A stretch of DNA of 24,181 bases, taken from Pseudomonadota bacterium. GTDB taxonomy: Bacteria > Pseudomonadota > Alphaproteobacteria > Rhizobiales > Xanthobacteraceae. Of this stretch, positions 6,186 to 13,821 are shown in pieces; positions within the stretch are counted from its first letter, which is position 1, and the number at the start of each line of letters is the position of its first letter. The stretch lies in contig JAEZMT010000455.1 of assembly GCA_023442085.1 (NCBI GenBank), positions 1 through 24,181 on the forward strand, read 5' to 3'. Position numbers and translations under genes: made by a program. The notes beneath the pieces are model-generated. The model searched no databases and had not been told where the DNA came from. It worked only from the letters and a program-made list of their open reading frames with translations.

Positions 6186-8728
6186 GCCTTGCTTCTTCGC
6201 GGCTTCCTGTGCCGCTGCGTCTCGCCCTGCGGGAACTGCGCGGCGCGCGGCGCGGCTTCGGCATCTTCCTCGGCTGCCTGGTGCTGGGCGTCGCCGCCAT
6301 CGCCGGCATCGGCTCCTTCGCCGGCGCGCTCACCCAGGGGCTGGAGCGGGAGGGCCGCGCCATCCTCGGCGGCGACGCCGGCTTCAGCGTCGTGCAGCGG
6401 GAGATGACCGCCGGGGAGCGCGCCAGCCTCGACCGCCACGGCACCCTCGGCTCCGTCGCTTTGCTGCGCGCCATGGCCCGGACCGAGGCGGGCGATGCCA
6501 CCCTCGCCGAACTCAAGGCCGTCGACGGCACCTATCCCCTCGTCGGCACGGTCGGGCTCGATCCGCCGCTGTCCGTGGCCGACGCCTTGCGGGAGAACGG
6601 CGGCGTGTACGGCGCCGTCGCCGATCCCGTCTTGCTTGGCCGGCTGGGGGTGAAGGTCGGCCAGCGCATCCGCGTGGGCGATGCCGTGTTCGAGGTCCGA
6701 GCCGCGCTCACCAGCGAGCCGGACAAGCTCTCCTCCGGTGTCGGCCTCGGTGCCCGCCTCCTCATCTCTCAGGCGGCGCTGCCGGCCACGGGCCTCATCC
6801 AGCCCGGCAGCCTCGTGCGCTGGAGCTACCGCCTGCTGCTGGACGATGCGTCGCCGCAAGAGCTCAAGACGGTGATGGAGGAGGTGCGGGAGCCCATGGG
6901 CCGGGCCGGCTTCGAGGTGCGCACCCGCGACGGCGCGACGCCTCAGCTTGCCCGGAATGTCGGGCGCATCAGCCAGTTCCTCACCCTTGTGGCGCTCACC
7001 GCGCTGCTGGTGGGCGGGGTCGGCGTCGCCAACGCGGTGTCGAGCCATCTCGCCGGCAAGCTTGAGGTGATCGCCACCCTCAAGGCCGTGGGCGCGACGC
7101 GCCGCGACGTGTTTCTGACCTATGGGGCGGAGATCGGCCTCATCGCCGCCTGCGGCATCGTGCTCGGCCTGATGCTGGGCGCGGCGCTGCCCTTCGGCGC
7201 CGCGGCCGCCATCGGCGCGCTGGTGCCGTTCCCGCTGAACCCGACCCTCGATTGGGCGGCGCTGATGCGGGCGGCGCTTTATGGGCTGGTGGTGGCCGGC
7301 GTGTTCTCGGTCATCCCGCTGGCACGGGCGCAGGAGGCGCGGGTCTCGGCGCTGTTCCGCGATGGCATCGGCGAGATGCGGCGGCGCGTCGCGCTGCCCT
7401 ATCTGCTGCTGGTCGGCGGTCTCGGAGCGGCGCTCGTGGTGCTCGCCCTGCTCACCTCCGACGACAAAAGGGCTGCCGCCATCTTCCTCGCCGCCGCCGC
7501 CGCCGTGTTTGTCCTGCTGCGGCTGGTCGCCTCCGGCCTGATGGCTCTGGCCCGGCGGGCGCCCCGCCCGCGCGGCGCGACGGCGCGCCTCGCTCTCGGC
7601 AACATCCACCGGCCGGGCGCGCTGACGCCGTCGGTGGTGCTCTCGCTCGGGCTCGGGCTGTCGCTGCTGGTGGGAATCTCGCTGATCGATGCCAGCCTCA
7701 ACCGCGAGCTGAACGGTCCCGTGCGGGAGAGCGCGCCCAGCTTCTTCTTCGTGGACGTGCCCAACAGCGAGGAGGCGGACTTCCGCGCCTTCCTCGCCGA
7801 GCAGGCACCGGGGGCGGTGGTGAAGTCGGTGCCCATGCTGCGCGGCCGCATCACCCATGTGAAGGACACGCCCGCCGAGGAGGTGAAGCCGCGTCCCGAC
7901 GCCGCCTGGGTTCTGCAAAGCGACCGCGGCATCTCCTCGTCTGCCGCGGTTCCCGACGGCTCCACCGTGGTCGCAGGAAAATGGTGGTCGGGCGAGGAGA
8001 CCGAGCCCCTCGTCTCCTTCGACGCCGAGCTTGCCGCCGGCCTCGGGCTCGCGCTCGGGGACACGGTGACGGTGAGCGTGCTCGGCCGCAGCGTCACCGC
8101 CCGCATCGCCAATCTGCGGCAGGTGAAGTGGGAGCGGCTCGGCATTAACTTCGTCATGGTGTTCTCGCCCGCGACCTTCGCCGGCGCGCCCTATACGGTG
8201 CTGGCCACCCTCGCCTTTCCCGATGGGGGCGACACGGCGCGGGAGATTGCGCTGCTTAAAGCCATGGCCGCGCGCTTTCCCGCCATCACCACCGTGCGGG
8301 TGAAGGAGACGCTGGAGGAGGCACAGAAGATGCTGGACAACCTCTCCCTCGGCATCCGCGCGGCGAGCCTCGTCACGCTGATCACGTCGGTGCTCGTTCT
8401 GGCGGGCGCGCTCGCCGCCGGGCGGGAGCGGCGGATCTACGACGCGGTGATCCTCAAGACCCTGGGCGCCACCCGTGGGCGGCTGACCCTCGCCTATGGC
8501 CTCGAGTACGCCGGGCTCGGCCTCGCCACCGCCATCGTCGCCACCGCGGCGGGAACGGCGGCGGCCTGGGGGGTGGTGACGCAGGTGATGGAAATCCCCT
8601 TCACCTTCGCGCCGCTCGCCGCCTTCGGCGCGGTGGGGGCGGCGCTGGCCGTGACGCTGGTGGTGGGGCTGCTGGGCACGCTCAGGGCCCTCTCGGCACC
8701 GCCGGCCCGGGTGTTGAGGCACCTATAG
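6182..8728 (+). CDS. ybbP: FtsX-like ABC permease, YbbP type
   Basis: The 848-residue inner-membrane partner of YbbA. It shows the duplicated FtsX architecture: an N-terminal anchor (about residues 27-47), a periplasmic domain, a first membrane block beginning about residue 260 (FLTLVALTALLVGGVGVANAV), further helices to about residue 505, a second periplasmic domain containing the FFFVDVPNSEE segment, and a final three-helix block ending in the cytoplasmic tail RVLRHL. Two copies of the family signature VATLKAVGATR / VILKTLGATRGR precede membrane helices in each half. The size and roughly ten helices match YbbP rather than the four-helix MacB or LolC/E. It starts by ATGA overlap with ybbA. 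No clear terminator is seen downstream. Confidence 0.92.
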   Translation: MSLASSRLPVPLRLALRELRGARRGFGIFLGCLVLGVAAIAGIGSFAGALTQGLEREGRAILGGDAGFSVVQREMTAGERASLDRHGTLGSVALLRAMARTEAGDATLAELKAVDGTYPLVGTVGLDPPLSVADALRENGGVYGAVADPVLLGRLGVKVGQRIRVGDAVFEVRAALTSEPDKLSSGVGLGARLLISQAALPATGLIQPGSLVRWSYRLLLDDASPQELKTVMEEVREPMGRAGFEVRTRDGATPQLARNVGRISQFLTLVALTALLVGGVGVANAVSSHLAGKLEVIATLKAVGATRRDVFLTYGAEIGLIAACGIVLGLMLGAALPFGAAAAIGALVPFPLNPTLDWAALMRAALYGLVVAGVFSVIPLARAQEARVSALFRDGIGEMRRRVALPYLLLVGGLGAALVVLALLTSDDKRAAAIFLAAAAAVFVLLRLVASGLMALARRAPRPRGATARLALGNIHRPGALTPSVVLSLGLGLSLLVGISLIDASLNRELNGPVRESAPSFFFVDVPNSEEADFRAFLAEQAPGAVVKSVPMLRGRITHVKDTPAEEVKPRPDAAWVLQSDRGISSSAAVPDGSTVVAGKWWSGEETEPLVSFDAELAAGLGLALGDTVTVSVLGRSVTARIANLRQVKWERLGINFVMVFSPATFAGAPYTVLATLAFPDGGDTAREIALLKAMAARFPAITTVRVKETLEEAQKMLDNLSLGIRAASLVTLITSVLVLAGALAAGRERRIYDAVILKTLGATRGRLTLAYGLEYAGLGLATAIVATAAGTAAAWGVVTQVMEIPFTFAPLAAFGAVGAALAVTLVVGLLGTLRALSAPPARVLRHL

Positions 8729-8824
8729 CCAAGTATTTGACATCATGAGTTCTTCGCCGGCTCCACGAAATCTTTACCCCCGCCCGCGAAGGAATGGTAC
8801 CAACATGGCACCGTGACGACGCCC

Positions 8825-8852
8825 CGCGAATCGGCGCGGCAACGGATTCGCG
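8825..8852. repeat. 8-bp inverted repeat in the ybbP-LTxxQ intergenic region
   Basis: CGCGAATC (8825-8832) and GATTCGCG (8845-8852) are exact inverted copies with a 12-base spacer, in the 185-base gap before the LTxxQ gene. There is no T tract, so it is a possible operator or leader hairpin rather than a terminator. Confidence 0.45.
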
Positions 8853-8913
8853 TCCGGCACGATCCCGGACAGACCGGCCGGCACTCCGCCGGACCGCACA
8901 GGGAGCAAAAGAC

Positions 8914-9414
8914 ATGCGCTCTTTCCGTCAGTTCGCCCTCGCCTCGGCGACCGCCGTCGCCCTCGGCACGGTGTTCGCGAGCGGCATCGCGGCCGCCCAG
9001 CCGGCGCCCGCCGCTCCCCCCGATGCCGCGCCCTACACCGCCGAAGACGCGGCGGCCGTGCTCGACGCCCGCCTCGCCGCGCTGAAGACCGTGCTGCGGC
9101 TGACCCCCGACCAGGAGAAGCTCTGGCCGCCCGTGGAAGCCTCCATCCGCGACGCGGTGAAGGGCGCCATCGAGCGCCGCGAGAAGCGCCTCTCCGCGCC
9201 GCCTCCGGCCACCGTGCTCGACGTGCTCGCCAACGTGGCCGCCGCCGAGCAGGCGCGCGGCAAGGCGCTGGCCAGCTTTGTCGAGGCGGCCAAGCCCTTC
9301 GTGGCCTCGCTGACCCCGGCCCAGCGCAACCGCATCCCCACCTTCCTCGGCGTGCATGACAACGGCCAGCAGCCCAACACCTCCGAGCTGTGGATCTTCG
9401 AGGAGGAGGAATGA
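8914..9414 (+). CDS. Periplasmic LTxxQ-motif protein (Spy/CpxP-like)
   Basis: A 166-residue secreted helical protein. A signal peptide (MRSFRQFALASATAVALG, cleavage near AAAQ) is followed by an Ala/Pro linker and two LTxxQ motifs, LTPDQ (63-67) and LTPAQ (133-137), in helix-rich surroundings. This is the hallmark of the Spy/CpxP family, whose members act as periplasmic chaperones or envelope-stress sensors; the role here is inferred from the family only. The acidic C-terminus ends in four glutamates, encoded by the GAGGAGGAG that also serves as ribosome-binding site for the next gene, whose ATG overlaps this stop. The ATG at 8914 is preferred over upstream starts because the signal peptide begins there. 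Confidence 0.85.
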   Translation: MRSFRQFALASATAVALGTVFASGIAAAQPAPAAPPDAAPYTAEDAAAVLDARLAALKTVLRLTPDQEKLWPPVEASIRDAVKGAIERREKRLSAPPPATVLDVLANVAAAEQARGKALASFVEAAKPFVASLTPAQRNRIPTFLGVHDNGQQPNTSELWIFEEEE

Positions 9415-9725
9415 TGCGCGCGCTGACCCTTCTCGCGCTTGTCGCGCCCGCGCTCGGCGCGCTGGCGGGGCCTGCCGCCGCCTTCCCGGCGCCGCGGGCC
9501 CTCGAGGTCGCGACGGTGCAGACCGTCGCGGGCGGATGCGGTGTGGGTTTCCATCGCGGCCCGTGGGGTGGTTGCCGTGTCAACGGCGCCGTCTATGTGG
9601 CTCCGCGCGCGGTCGTCGTGGAGCCGCGTCCGGTCGTGGTGGCCCCCGCGCCTGTGGTGGTGGCGCCCGTGCCGCGCTGCTGGTGGCGGGCGGGTCCCTA
9701 CGGCGCTGTGCGCGTGTGCAACTGA
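9411..9725 (+). CDS. Small secreted Cys-rich protein, GCG_CRPN-like, paralogue 1
   Basis: A 104-residue predicted exported protein. After a signal peptide ending near AAAF, a conserved block VQTVAGGCGVGFHRGPWGGCR (split here as VQTVAGGCG and GFHRGPWGGCR) matches the GCG...CR pattern of small alphaproteobacterial secreted proteins known as GCG_CRPN. A Val/Pro-rich repeat (VVVEPRPVVVAPAPVVVAP) and a C-terminal RCWWRAGPYGAVRVCN follow. Four cysteines remain after signal cleavage, so two disulfides are possible. Translation is coupled to the LTxxQ gene: the ATG at 9411 overlaps its stop and GAGGAGG lies just upstream. Function is unknown; surface or envelope association is likely. Confidence 0.8.
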   Translation: MMRALTLLALVAPALGALAGPAAAFPAPRALEVATVQTVAGGCGVGFHRGPWGGCRVNGAVYVAPRAVVVEPRPVVVAPAPVVVAPVPRCWWRAGPYGAVRVCN

Positions 9726-9744
9726 AGCGCCGCTGAAGCGTTTT

Positions 9745-9771
9745 CAGGACGGCGGCCGGTCCGCCGTCCTG
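9745..9771 (+). terminator. Strong hairpin between the two GCG_CRPN-like genes
   Basis: A perfect 11-bp stem CAGGACGGCGG (9745-9755) / CCGCCGTCCTG (9761-9771) with loop CCGGT starts about 20 bases after the stop. No T tract follows on either strand, so it may stabilise or attenuate the transcript rather than terminate by the classical mechanism. Confidence 0.5.
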
Positions 9772-9834
9772 CCTCTCGGGTCAGGAAATGGCGGCGTCTC
9801 GCGCCGCCTCGCTCTCGGCATTTGGAGAGTCATC

Positions 9835-10089
9835 ATGCGCAAACAGATCCTGATCGCCGCTGCCGCCGCCGGCTTCCTGGGGTTCGGCATGGGTGCGGCC
9901 GCCGCTTTCCCGGCGCCGCAGCCCCTCGACCGGCTCGGGACCGTCCAGACGGTCGCAGGCGGATGCGGCATCGGCTGGCATCGCGGACCCTGGGGCGGCT
10001 GCCGCCCGAACTACTGGCGCCCCTATTGGGGCCCGCGCTACTGCTGGTGGCGTCCCGGCCCGTGGGGCCCGGTGCGCGTCTGCCGCTGA
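9835..10089 (+). CDS. Small secreted Cys/Trp-rich protein, GCG_CRPN-like, paralogue 2
   Basis: An 84-residue predicted exported protein: signal peptide MRKQILIAAAAAGFLGFGMG with cleavage near AAAF, then VQTVAGGCGIGWHRGPWGGCRPN, an almost exact match to the block in the preceding paralogue and to the GCG/CRPN ends that name the family. The rest is rich in Trp, Tyr, Pro and Arg (WRPYWGPRYCWWRPGPWGPVRVCR) and lacks the Val/Pro repeat. Four cysteines sit at equivalent places to paralogue 1. GGAGAG lies about ten bases before the ATG. The two genes look like a tandem duplication with a diverged central spacer. Function unknown. Confidence 0.8.
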   Translation: MRKQILIAAAAAGFLGFGMGAAAAFPAPQPLDRLGTVQTVAGGCGIGWHRGPWGGCRPNYWRPYWGPRYCWWRPGPWGPVRVCR

Positions 10090-10218
10090 GGCCAGACCCT
10101 CGCTGACGCAGGAGCAGGCGCGCCTCTGCCGGTCCGCTGCGACCACAGGACGGATGCCGAACGCTTGATCGGGCGGCTCTGCCGTGCAAGCACGGAGAAA
10201 ACGGCAGGGGGCGCCATC

Positions 10219-11562
10219 ATGACAAAAGGCGAGGCGGATCTCGTCATCGGCGAAGGGCGGGCGCTGAGCGCCCATCCGCTGCGCGCCGCTGTGCTCAGGG
10301 AGCTGCATGCGCGGCCCTTCGTGCCGGTCTCGGCGCCGCGCCGCATGCTGCATGCGGCCTTCCTGCTGGATGCCGCGGGGGCCCAGGCCGACCGCGCCGC
10401 GCTCGCCGCCCTGTGCGTCGCGCGCGGACTTCCCGCCCCGGCGCCGGGGGCGAAGTATCACCATGTCTCCTTCGGCGGTGCCGAGCTGCGCTGGGAGAGC
10501 CACGCCGAATTCTGCACCTACACCTGGGACCTGCCATCCGTTGACCTTCAGCCCGGTGCGCTGCCGTTCCAGCCGCCCGCGGTGACGCTGGCGAGCCCCT
10601 TCGGCGAGCTGGCGCAGCCCGGCCCGCTGCTGGTGGCCGTGGACCTCCACCTCCTGCGCGACACCGCCGAGGACTTCTTCCTCGAGAAGGTCTTCGACCG
10701 ATCGAGCCTCGCCCGCTCAGACGTGAACGACGGCTTCGCCGAGATCGCCACCGACTTCGTGGCCGATCCGTCCGGCTTCGTCCGCATCCTGGTGCGAGAC
10801 CGCGGCCTCGGCGCCGATGCGTGCGGCGCATTGGTGCAGCGGGTGCTGGAGATCGAGACCTACCGCACCCTCGCCCTTCTCGGATTGCCGGAGGCGCAGC
10901 GCCTCGCCCCCGAGGTGGCGCGGATCGAGCAGCGCCTCGCCACCTCCGCCACCGAGATGACCTCGGCCAAGGGCCTCAGCGACAACAACCGTTTGCTGGA
11001 TGAGCTGGTGGCCCTCGCCGCCCAGCTGGAGGCGGGCGCCACCGCATCCCTGTTCCGGTTCGGTGCCAGCCGCGCCTACATGGAGATCGTGCGCCTGCGC
11101 CTCGCCACCATCCGCGAGATGTCGGTGCCGGGCTTTCCCACCTGGCAGCAATTCCTTGACCGTCGCATGGCGCCGGCCATGCGCACCTGCTTCACGCTGG
11201 AGGAGCGCCAGGAGAAGATCGCGCAGAAGCTCGCCAATGCCGCCGATCTGCTGCGCACCCGCGTGGACGTGGAACTGGAGCAGCAGAACCGCGACCTGCT
11301 GACCTCGATGAACGAGCGCACCCGCCTTCAGCTGCGCCTGCAGCGCACGGTCGAGGGCCTGTCCGTCGCGGCGATTTCCTATTATGTCGTCAGCCTCGTG
11401 CACCATCTCGCCGAGGGCATCCACGAGAGCGGTGTCGACGTGAAGACGCTGGGCATCCACCTCGACGTCGGGCTGGTGACGGCCGCCGCCGTGCCGCTGG
11501 CGCTGCTGGGCGTCTGGTCGGTGGTGCGGCGCATCCGCAGCGCGCACGGCGACGAGGATTGA
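10219..11562 (+). CDS. DUF3422 family membrane-anchored protein
   Basis: A 447-residue protein recognised as DUF3422 from its N-terminal HPLRAAVLRELHARPF and LHARP-type opening, the central KYHHVSFGGAELRWESHAEFCTYTW block and the coiled-coil-like C-terminal third rich in Glu/Arg/Gln (about residues 310-390). Two hydrophobic segments close the protein (SVAAISYYVVSLVHHLAEG and VGLVTAAAVPLALLGVWSVV), separated by a short loop, so the large N-terminal part is expected in the cytosol. No catalytic motif is apparent and the family has no established function. ATG at 10219 with AGGGGGC upstream is preferred over the upstream ATG at 10165. Confidence 0.88.
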   Translation: MTKGEADLVIGEGRALSAHPLRAAVLRELHARPFVPVSAPRRMLHAAFLLDAAGAQADRAALAALCVARGLPAPAPGAKYHHVSFGGAELRWESHAEFCTYTWDLPSVDLQPGALPFQPPAVTLASPFGELAQPGPLLVAVDLHLLRDTAEDFFLEKVFDRSSLARSDVNDGFAEIATDFVADPSGFVRILVRDRGLGADACGALVQRVLEIETYRTLALLGLPEAQRLAPEVARIEQRLATSATEMTSAKGLSDNNRLLDELVALAAQLEAGATASLFRFGASRAYMEIVRLRLATIREMSVPGFPTWQQFLDRRMAPAMRTCFTLEERQEKIAQKLANAADLLRTRVDVELEQQNRDLLTSMNERTRLQLRLQRTVEGLSVAAISYYVVSLVHHLAEGIHESGVDVKTLGIHLDVGLVTAAAVPLALLGVWSVVRRIRSAHGDED

Positions 11563-11595
11563 GCCACGGGGATTAAAAGGGTCAGGGGAGGGCCG

Positions 11596-12426
11596 ATGGA
11601 CCACGAGGTCGAATACAACAACCGCGCCCGCGTGCCGGACCATCCCGCCATCTTCGAGCGCTGGGCGCACAGCTCGGCCGTCATGCGGGGCGCGGCCGTG
11701 GCGGCCGACCTCGGCGCGCCCTATGGCTCGGGGCCGCGGCAGATCCTTGACATCATCTGGCCCGGTACCGACCGGCAGGCGCCGGTAGTACTTTTCATCC
11801 ACGGCGGTTACTTCCAGTCCCTGCACCCGCGCGATTTCACCTTTGCCGCTGCCGGCTGCCTCGCCCATGGGGTGGCCATGGCGTTCGCCGGCTACGACCT
11901 CGCGCCGCTGGTGCCGGTGGGCACCATCCTCGCCCAGGCGCGGGCGGCGGCCATCACGCTCTACCGCCTCGTCGGCCGTCCGCTGGTGGTGTGCGGCCAC
12001 TCCGCCGGTGGCCACCTCGCGGCCGCGCTCACCGCCACCTCCTGGCGCGAGATCGACGTGGACACGCCGGACAATCTCATCCCGTCCGGCCTTGGCATCT
12101 CCGGCGTCTATGAGCTGGAGCCGCTGATCTCCACCTCCATGAACAAGGCGCTGCGCCTCGACGCGGAAGAGGCCCGCCGCCTGTCCCCAGCCTTCTGGCC
12201 GGTGCCGGCCGGGCGCAGCTTTGATGCCTTCGTGGGCGGCGCGGAGAGCGCGGAATTCCTGCGGCAGGCCCATGACCTCGCCGCCAGCTGGCGTGCCGGG
12301 GGCGTGGCCGCGCAGGCCTTCGACGTGCCGGGCGCCAACCATTTCACGGTGGTGGACGCGCTCGCCGACCCCACCTCGCACATGGTGCGCCGGCTCGTGG
12401 AGATGGCCCGCGCCATCTCCCAGTGA
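11596..12426 (+). CDS. Alpha/beta hydrolase, arylformamidase (KynB)-like
   Basis: A 276-residue cytosolic alpha/beta hydrolase of the hormone-sensitive-lipase/arylformamidase branch. It has the oxyanion HGG (69-71) in LFIHGGYFQ, the nucleophile Ser136 in GHSAGG, and His249 in GANHFTVVD. The expected acid position lies in VGGAESAEF, where Glu217 may serve. The N-terminal EYNNRARVPDHPAIFERW is typical of bacterial proteins annotated as kynurenine formamidase. No other tryptophan-catabolic gene is nearby, so the true substrate could be another ester or amide. GGGGAGG precedes the ATG. It is followed closely by the metallohydrolase gene. Confidence 0.85.
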   Translation: MDHEVEYNNRARVPDHPAIFERWAHSSAVMRGAAVAADLGAPYGSGPRQILDIIWPGTDRQAPVVLFIHGGYFQSLHPRDFTFAAAGCLAHGVAMAFAGYDLAPLVPVGTILAQARAAAITLYRLVGRPLVVCGHSAGGHLAAALTATSWREIDVDTPDNLIPSGLGISGVYELEPLISTSMNKALRLDAEEARRLSPAFWPVPAGRSFDAFVGGAESAEFLRQAHDLAASWRAGGVAAQAFDVPGANHFTVVDALADPTSHMVRRLVEMARAISQ

Positions 12427-12457
12427 CCGGCGGACGACACCTCAGATCGGACCTTTC

Positions 12458-13096
12458 ATGCAGCCTATCCAGATTGCCGTCGTGCCGGTGACGCCGTTCG
12501 AGCAGAACTGCTCCATCCTGTGGTGCACCAAGACCATGAAGGGCGCGGTGATCGACCCCGGCGGCGATCTCGACCGCATCCGCGCCGCCATCGCCGAGAC
12601 TGGCGCGACGATTGAGAAGATCCTGCTCACCCACGGTCACGTGGACCACGCCGCCGGCGCCGCCGAACTGGCCGAGAGCCTCGGCGTGAAGGTGGAAGGC
12701 CCGGGCGCCGAGGACCAGTTCATCATCGACGACATTCCCCGCATGGCCCAGAAGTACGGCATCGAGGGCGCCCGTTCGGTGACGCCGGACCTTTATCTGA
12801 GCGAGGGCGACACCGTGACCGTCGGAGACGTGTCGCTCGAAGTGCTGCACGTGCCGGGCCATACGCCGGGCCACATGGTGTTCGTGCATCGCCCGGTGGG
12901 CCTCGCCATCGTCGGCGACACCCTGTTCCGCGGTTCGGTGGGGCGCACGGACTTCCCCTATGGCGATCCCGACCTGCTCATCAAGGGCATCAAGGAGAAG
13001 CTGCTGCCGCTCGGCGACGCCATGGTCTGCCTGCCCGGTCATGGTCCTGTCACGAGCATCGGCGACGAAAAAGCCCACAACCCCTTCCTGCGCTGA
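12458..13096 (+). CDS. Glyoxalase II-like MBL-fold metallohydrolase (YcbL type)
   Basis: A 212-residue cytosolic metallo-beta-lactamase-fold hydrolase. Metal ligands are visible in THGHVDH (58-64), His135 in the VPGHTPGH block, Asp154 in VGDTLF and His195 in PGHGP. The length is that of the short YcbL/type II glyoxalase group, which lacks the C-terminal glutathione-binding domain of classical glyoxalase II. It probably hydrolyses a thioester such as S-lactoylglutathione; the substrate is inferred. The ATG at 12458 lies 31 bases after the arylformamidase-like gene. A longer reading frame from 12221 would run inside that gene and is rejected as start. Confidence 0.9.
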   Translation: MQPIQIAVVPVTPFEQNCSILWCTKTMKGAVIDPGGDLDRIRAAIAETGATIEKILLTHGHVDHAAGAAELAESLGVKVEGPGAEDQFIIDDIPRMAQKYGIEGARSVTPDLYLSEGDTVTVGDVSLEVLHVPGHTPGHMVFVHRPVGLAIVGDTLFRGSVGRTDFPYGDPDLLIKGIKEKLLPLGDAMVCLPGHGPVTSIGDEKAHNPFLR

Positions 13097-13113
13097 TCCT
13101 CAGGAGCCCGCCC

Positions 13114-13821
13114 GTGACCGCTCAGCGCCGCTACGCCGTCTATCTTGCGCCGCCGGCCGATGGTGTTCTGTGGCGGTTCGGCTCGGCGGTGCTCGGTTAT
13201 GATGCGGAGACCGGCGATGCGCCGGCCGCTCCCGACATCGCCGGCTTCGACGCGGAGGCCTGGCAACAGGCGACCGCGGAGCCACGCCGCTATGGCTTCC
13301 ACGGGACGCTGAAAGCGCCGTTCCGGCTCGCGGACGGCGTGGCCGAGGACGAACTGGCACAGCTCATGGCCCGGTGCGCCGCCGGCCATCATGCGTTCGA
13401 GATGCCGCCGCTGGAGGTGCGCGCCATCGGGCCTTTCGTGGCGCTGGTGCCGGCGGTGCCGGCACCGAAGCTGGAAGATCTCGCCCGCTCGGCCGTGCTG
13501 GAGCTGGACGGGCTGCGCGCCCCGCTCTCGGCCGCCGAGATCGCCCGGCGCCGGCCCGAACGGCTCTCGGCCCGCCAGATCGGCTACCTGGAAGCCTATG
13601 GCTATCCTTATGTCCTCGACCAGTTCCGCTTCCACATGACGCTCACCGGCCCGCTTCCGGAGCTGGAGCGGGGACACGCTCTGAACGCGCTGGCCGCCGC
13701 CTTTGCCGCCAGCGGGGCGGACGTTCCCGCCATCGTCACCGATCTCGCGCTGTATGTGCAGGAGCCGGGCGCGCCCCGGTTCCGGCTGCTGCGCCGCTTC
13801 CCGCTGGGGGCCACCCAGTGA
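13114..13821 (+). CDS. DUF1045 2H-phosphoesterase-like protein of phosphonate type
   Basis: A 235-residue cytosolic protein with two HxT motifs in equivalent contexts, FHGTLKAPF (His63, Thr65) and FHMTLTGPL (His174, Thr176), the signature of the 2H phosphoesterase fold. The family (DUF1045) is known from phn operons, where its role is not settled; a cyclic phosphodiester or nucleotide-type substrate is an inference. It begins with GTG at 13114 behind AGGAG (13102-13106), 17 bases after the metallohydrolase stop, and is coupled by GTGA overlap to the acetyltransferase. No C-P lyase gene is present in the window. Confidence 0.88.
   Translation: MTAQRRYAVYLAPPADGVLWRFGSAVLGYDAETGDAPAAPDIAGFDAEAWQQATAEPRRYGFHGTLKAPFRLADGVAEDELAQLMARCAAGHHAFEMPPLEVRAIGPFVALVPAVPAPKLEDLARSAVLELDGLRAPLSAAEIARRRPERLSARQIGYLEAYGYPYVLDQFRFHMTLTGPLPELERGHALNALAAAFAASGADVPAIVTDLALYVQEPGAPRFRLLRRFPLGATQ

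Noticed and set aside
5897..8722. Long minus-strand open frame of 941 codons opposite ybbP
   Set aside because: Its product is a low-complexity mix rich in Arg, Gly, His, Gln and Glu with no domain, typical of the antisense of a G+C-rich gene. The plus-strand ybbP explains the region fully.
8737..8742. TTGACA box after ybbP as a promoter for the LTxxQ gene
   Set aside because: No acceptable -10 box was found 16-18 bases downstream, so a promoter cannot be supported.
10717..12381. Minus-strand open frame of 554 codons across the DUF3422 and arylformamidase-like genes
   Set aside because: It spans two real plus-strand genes and their gap and has shadow-type composition.
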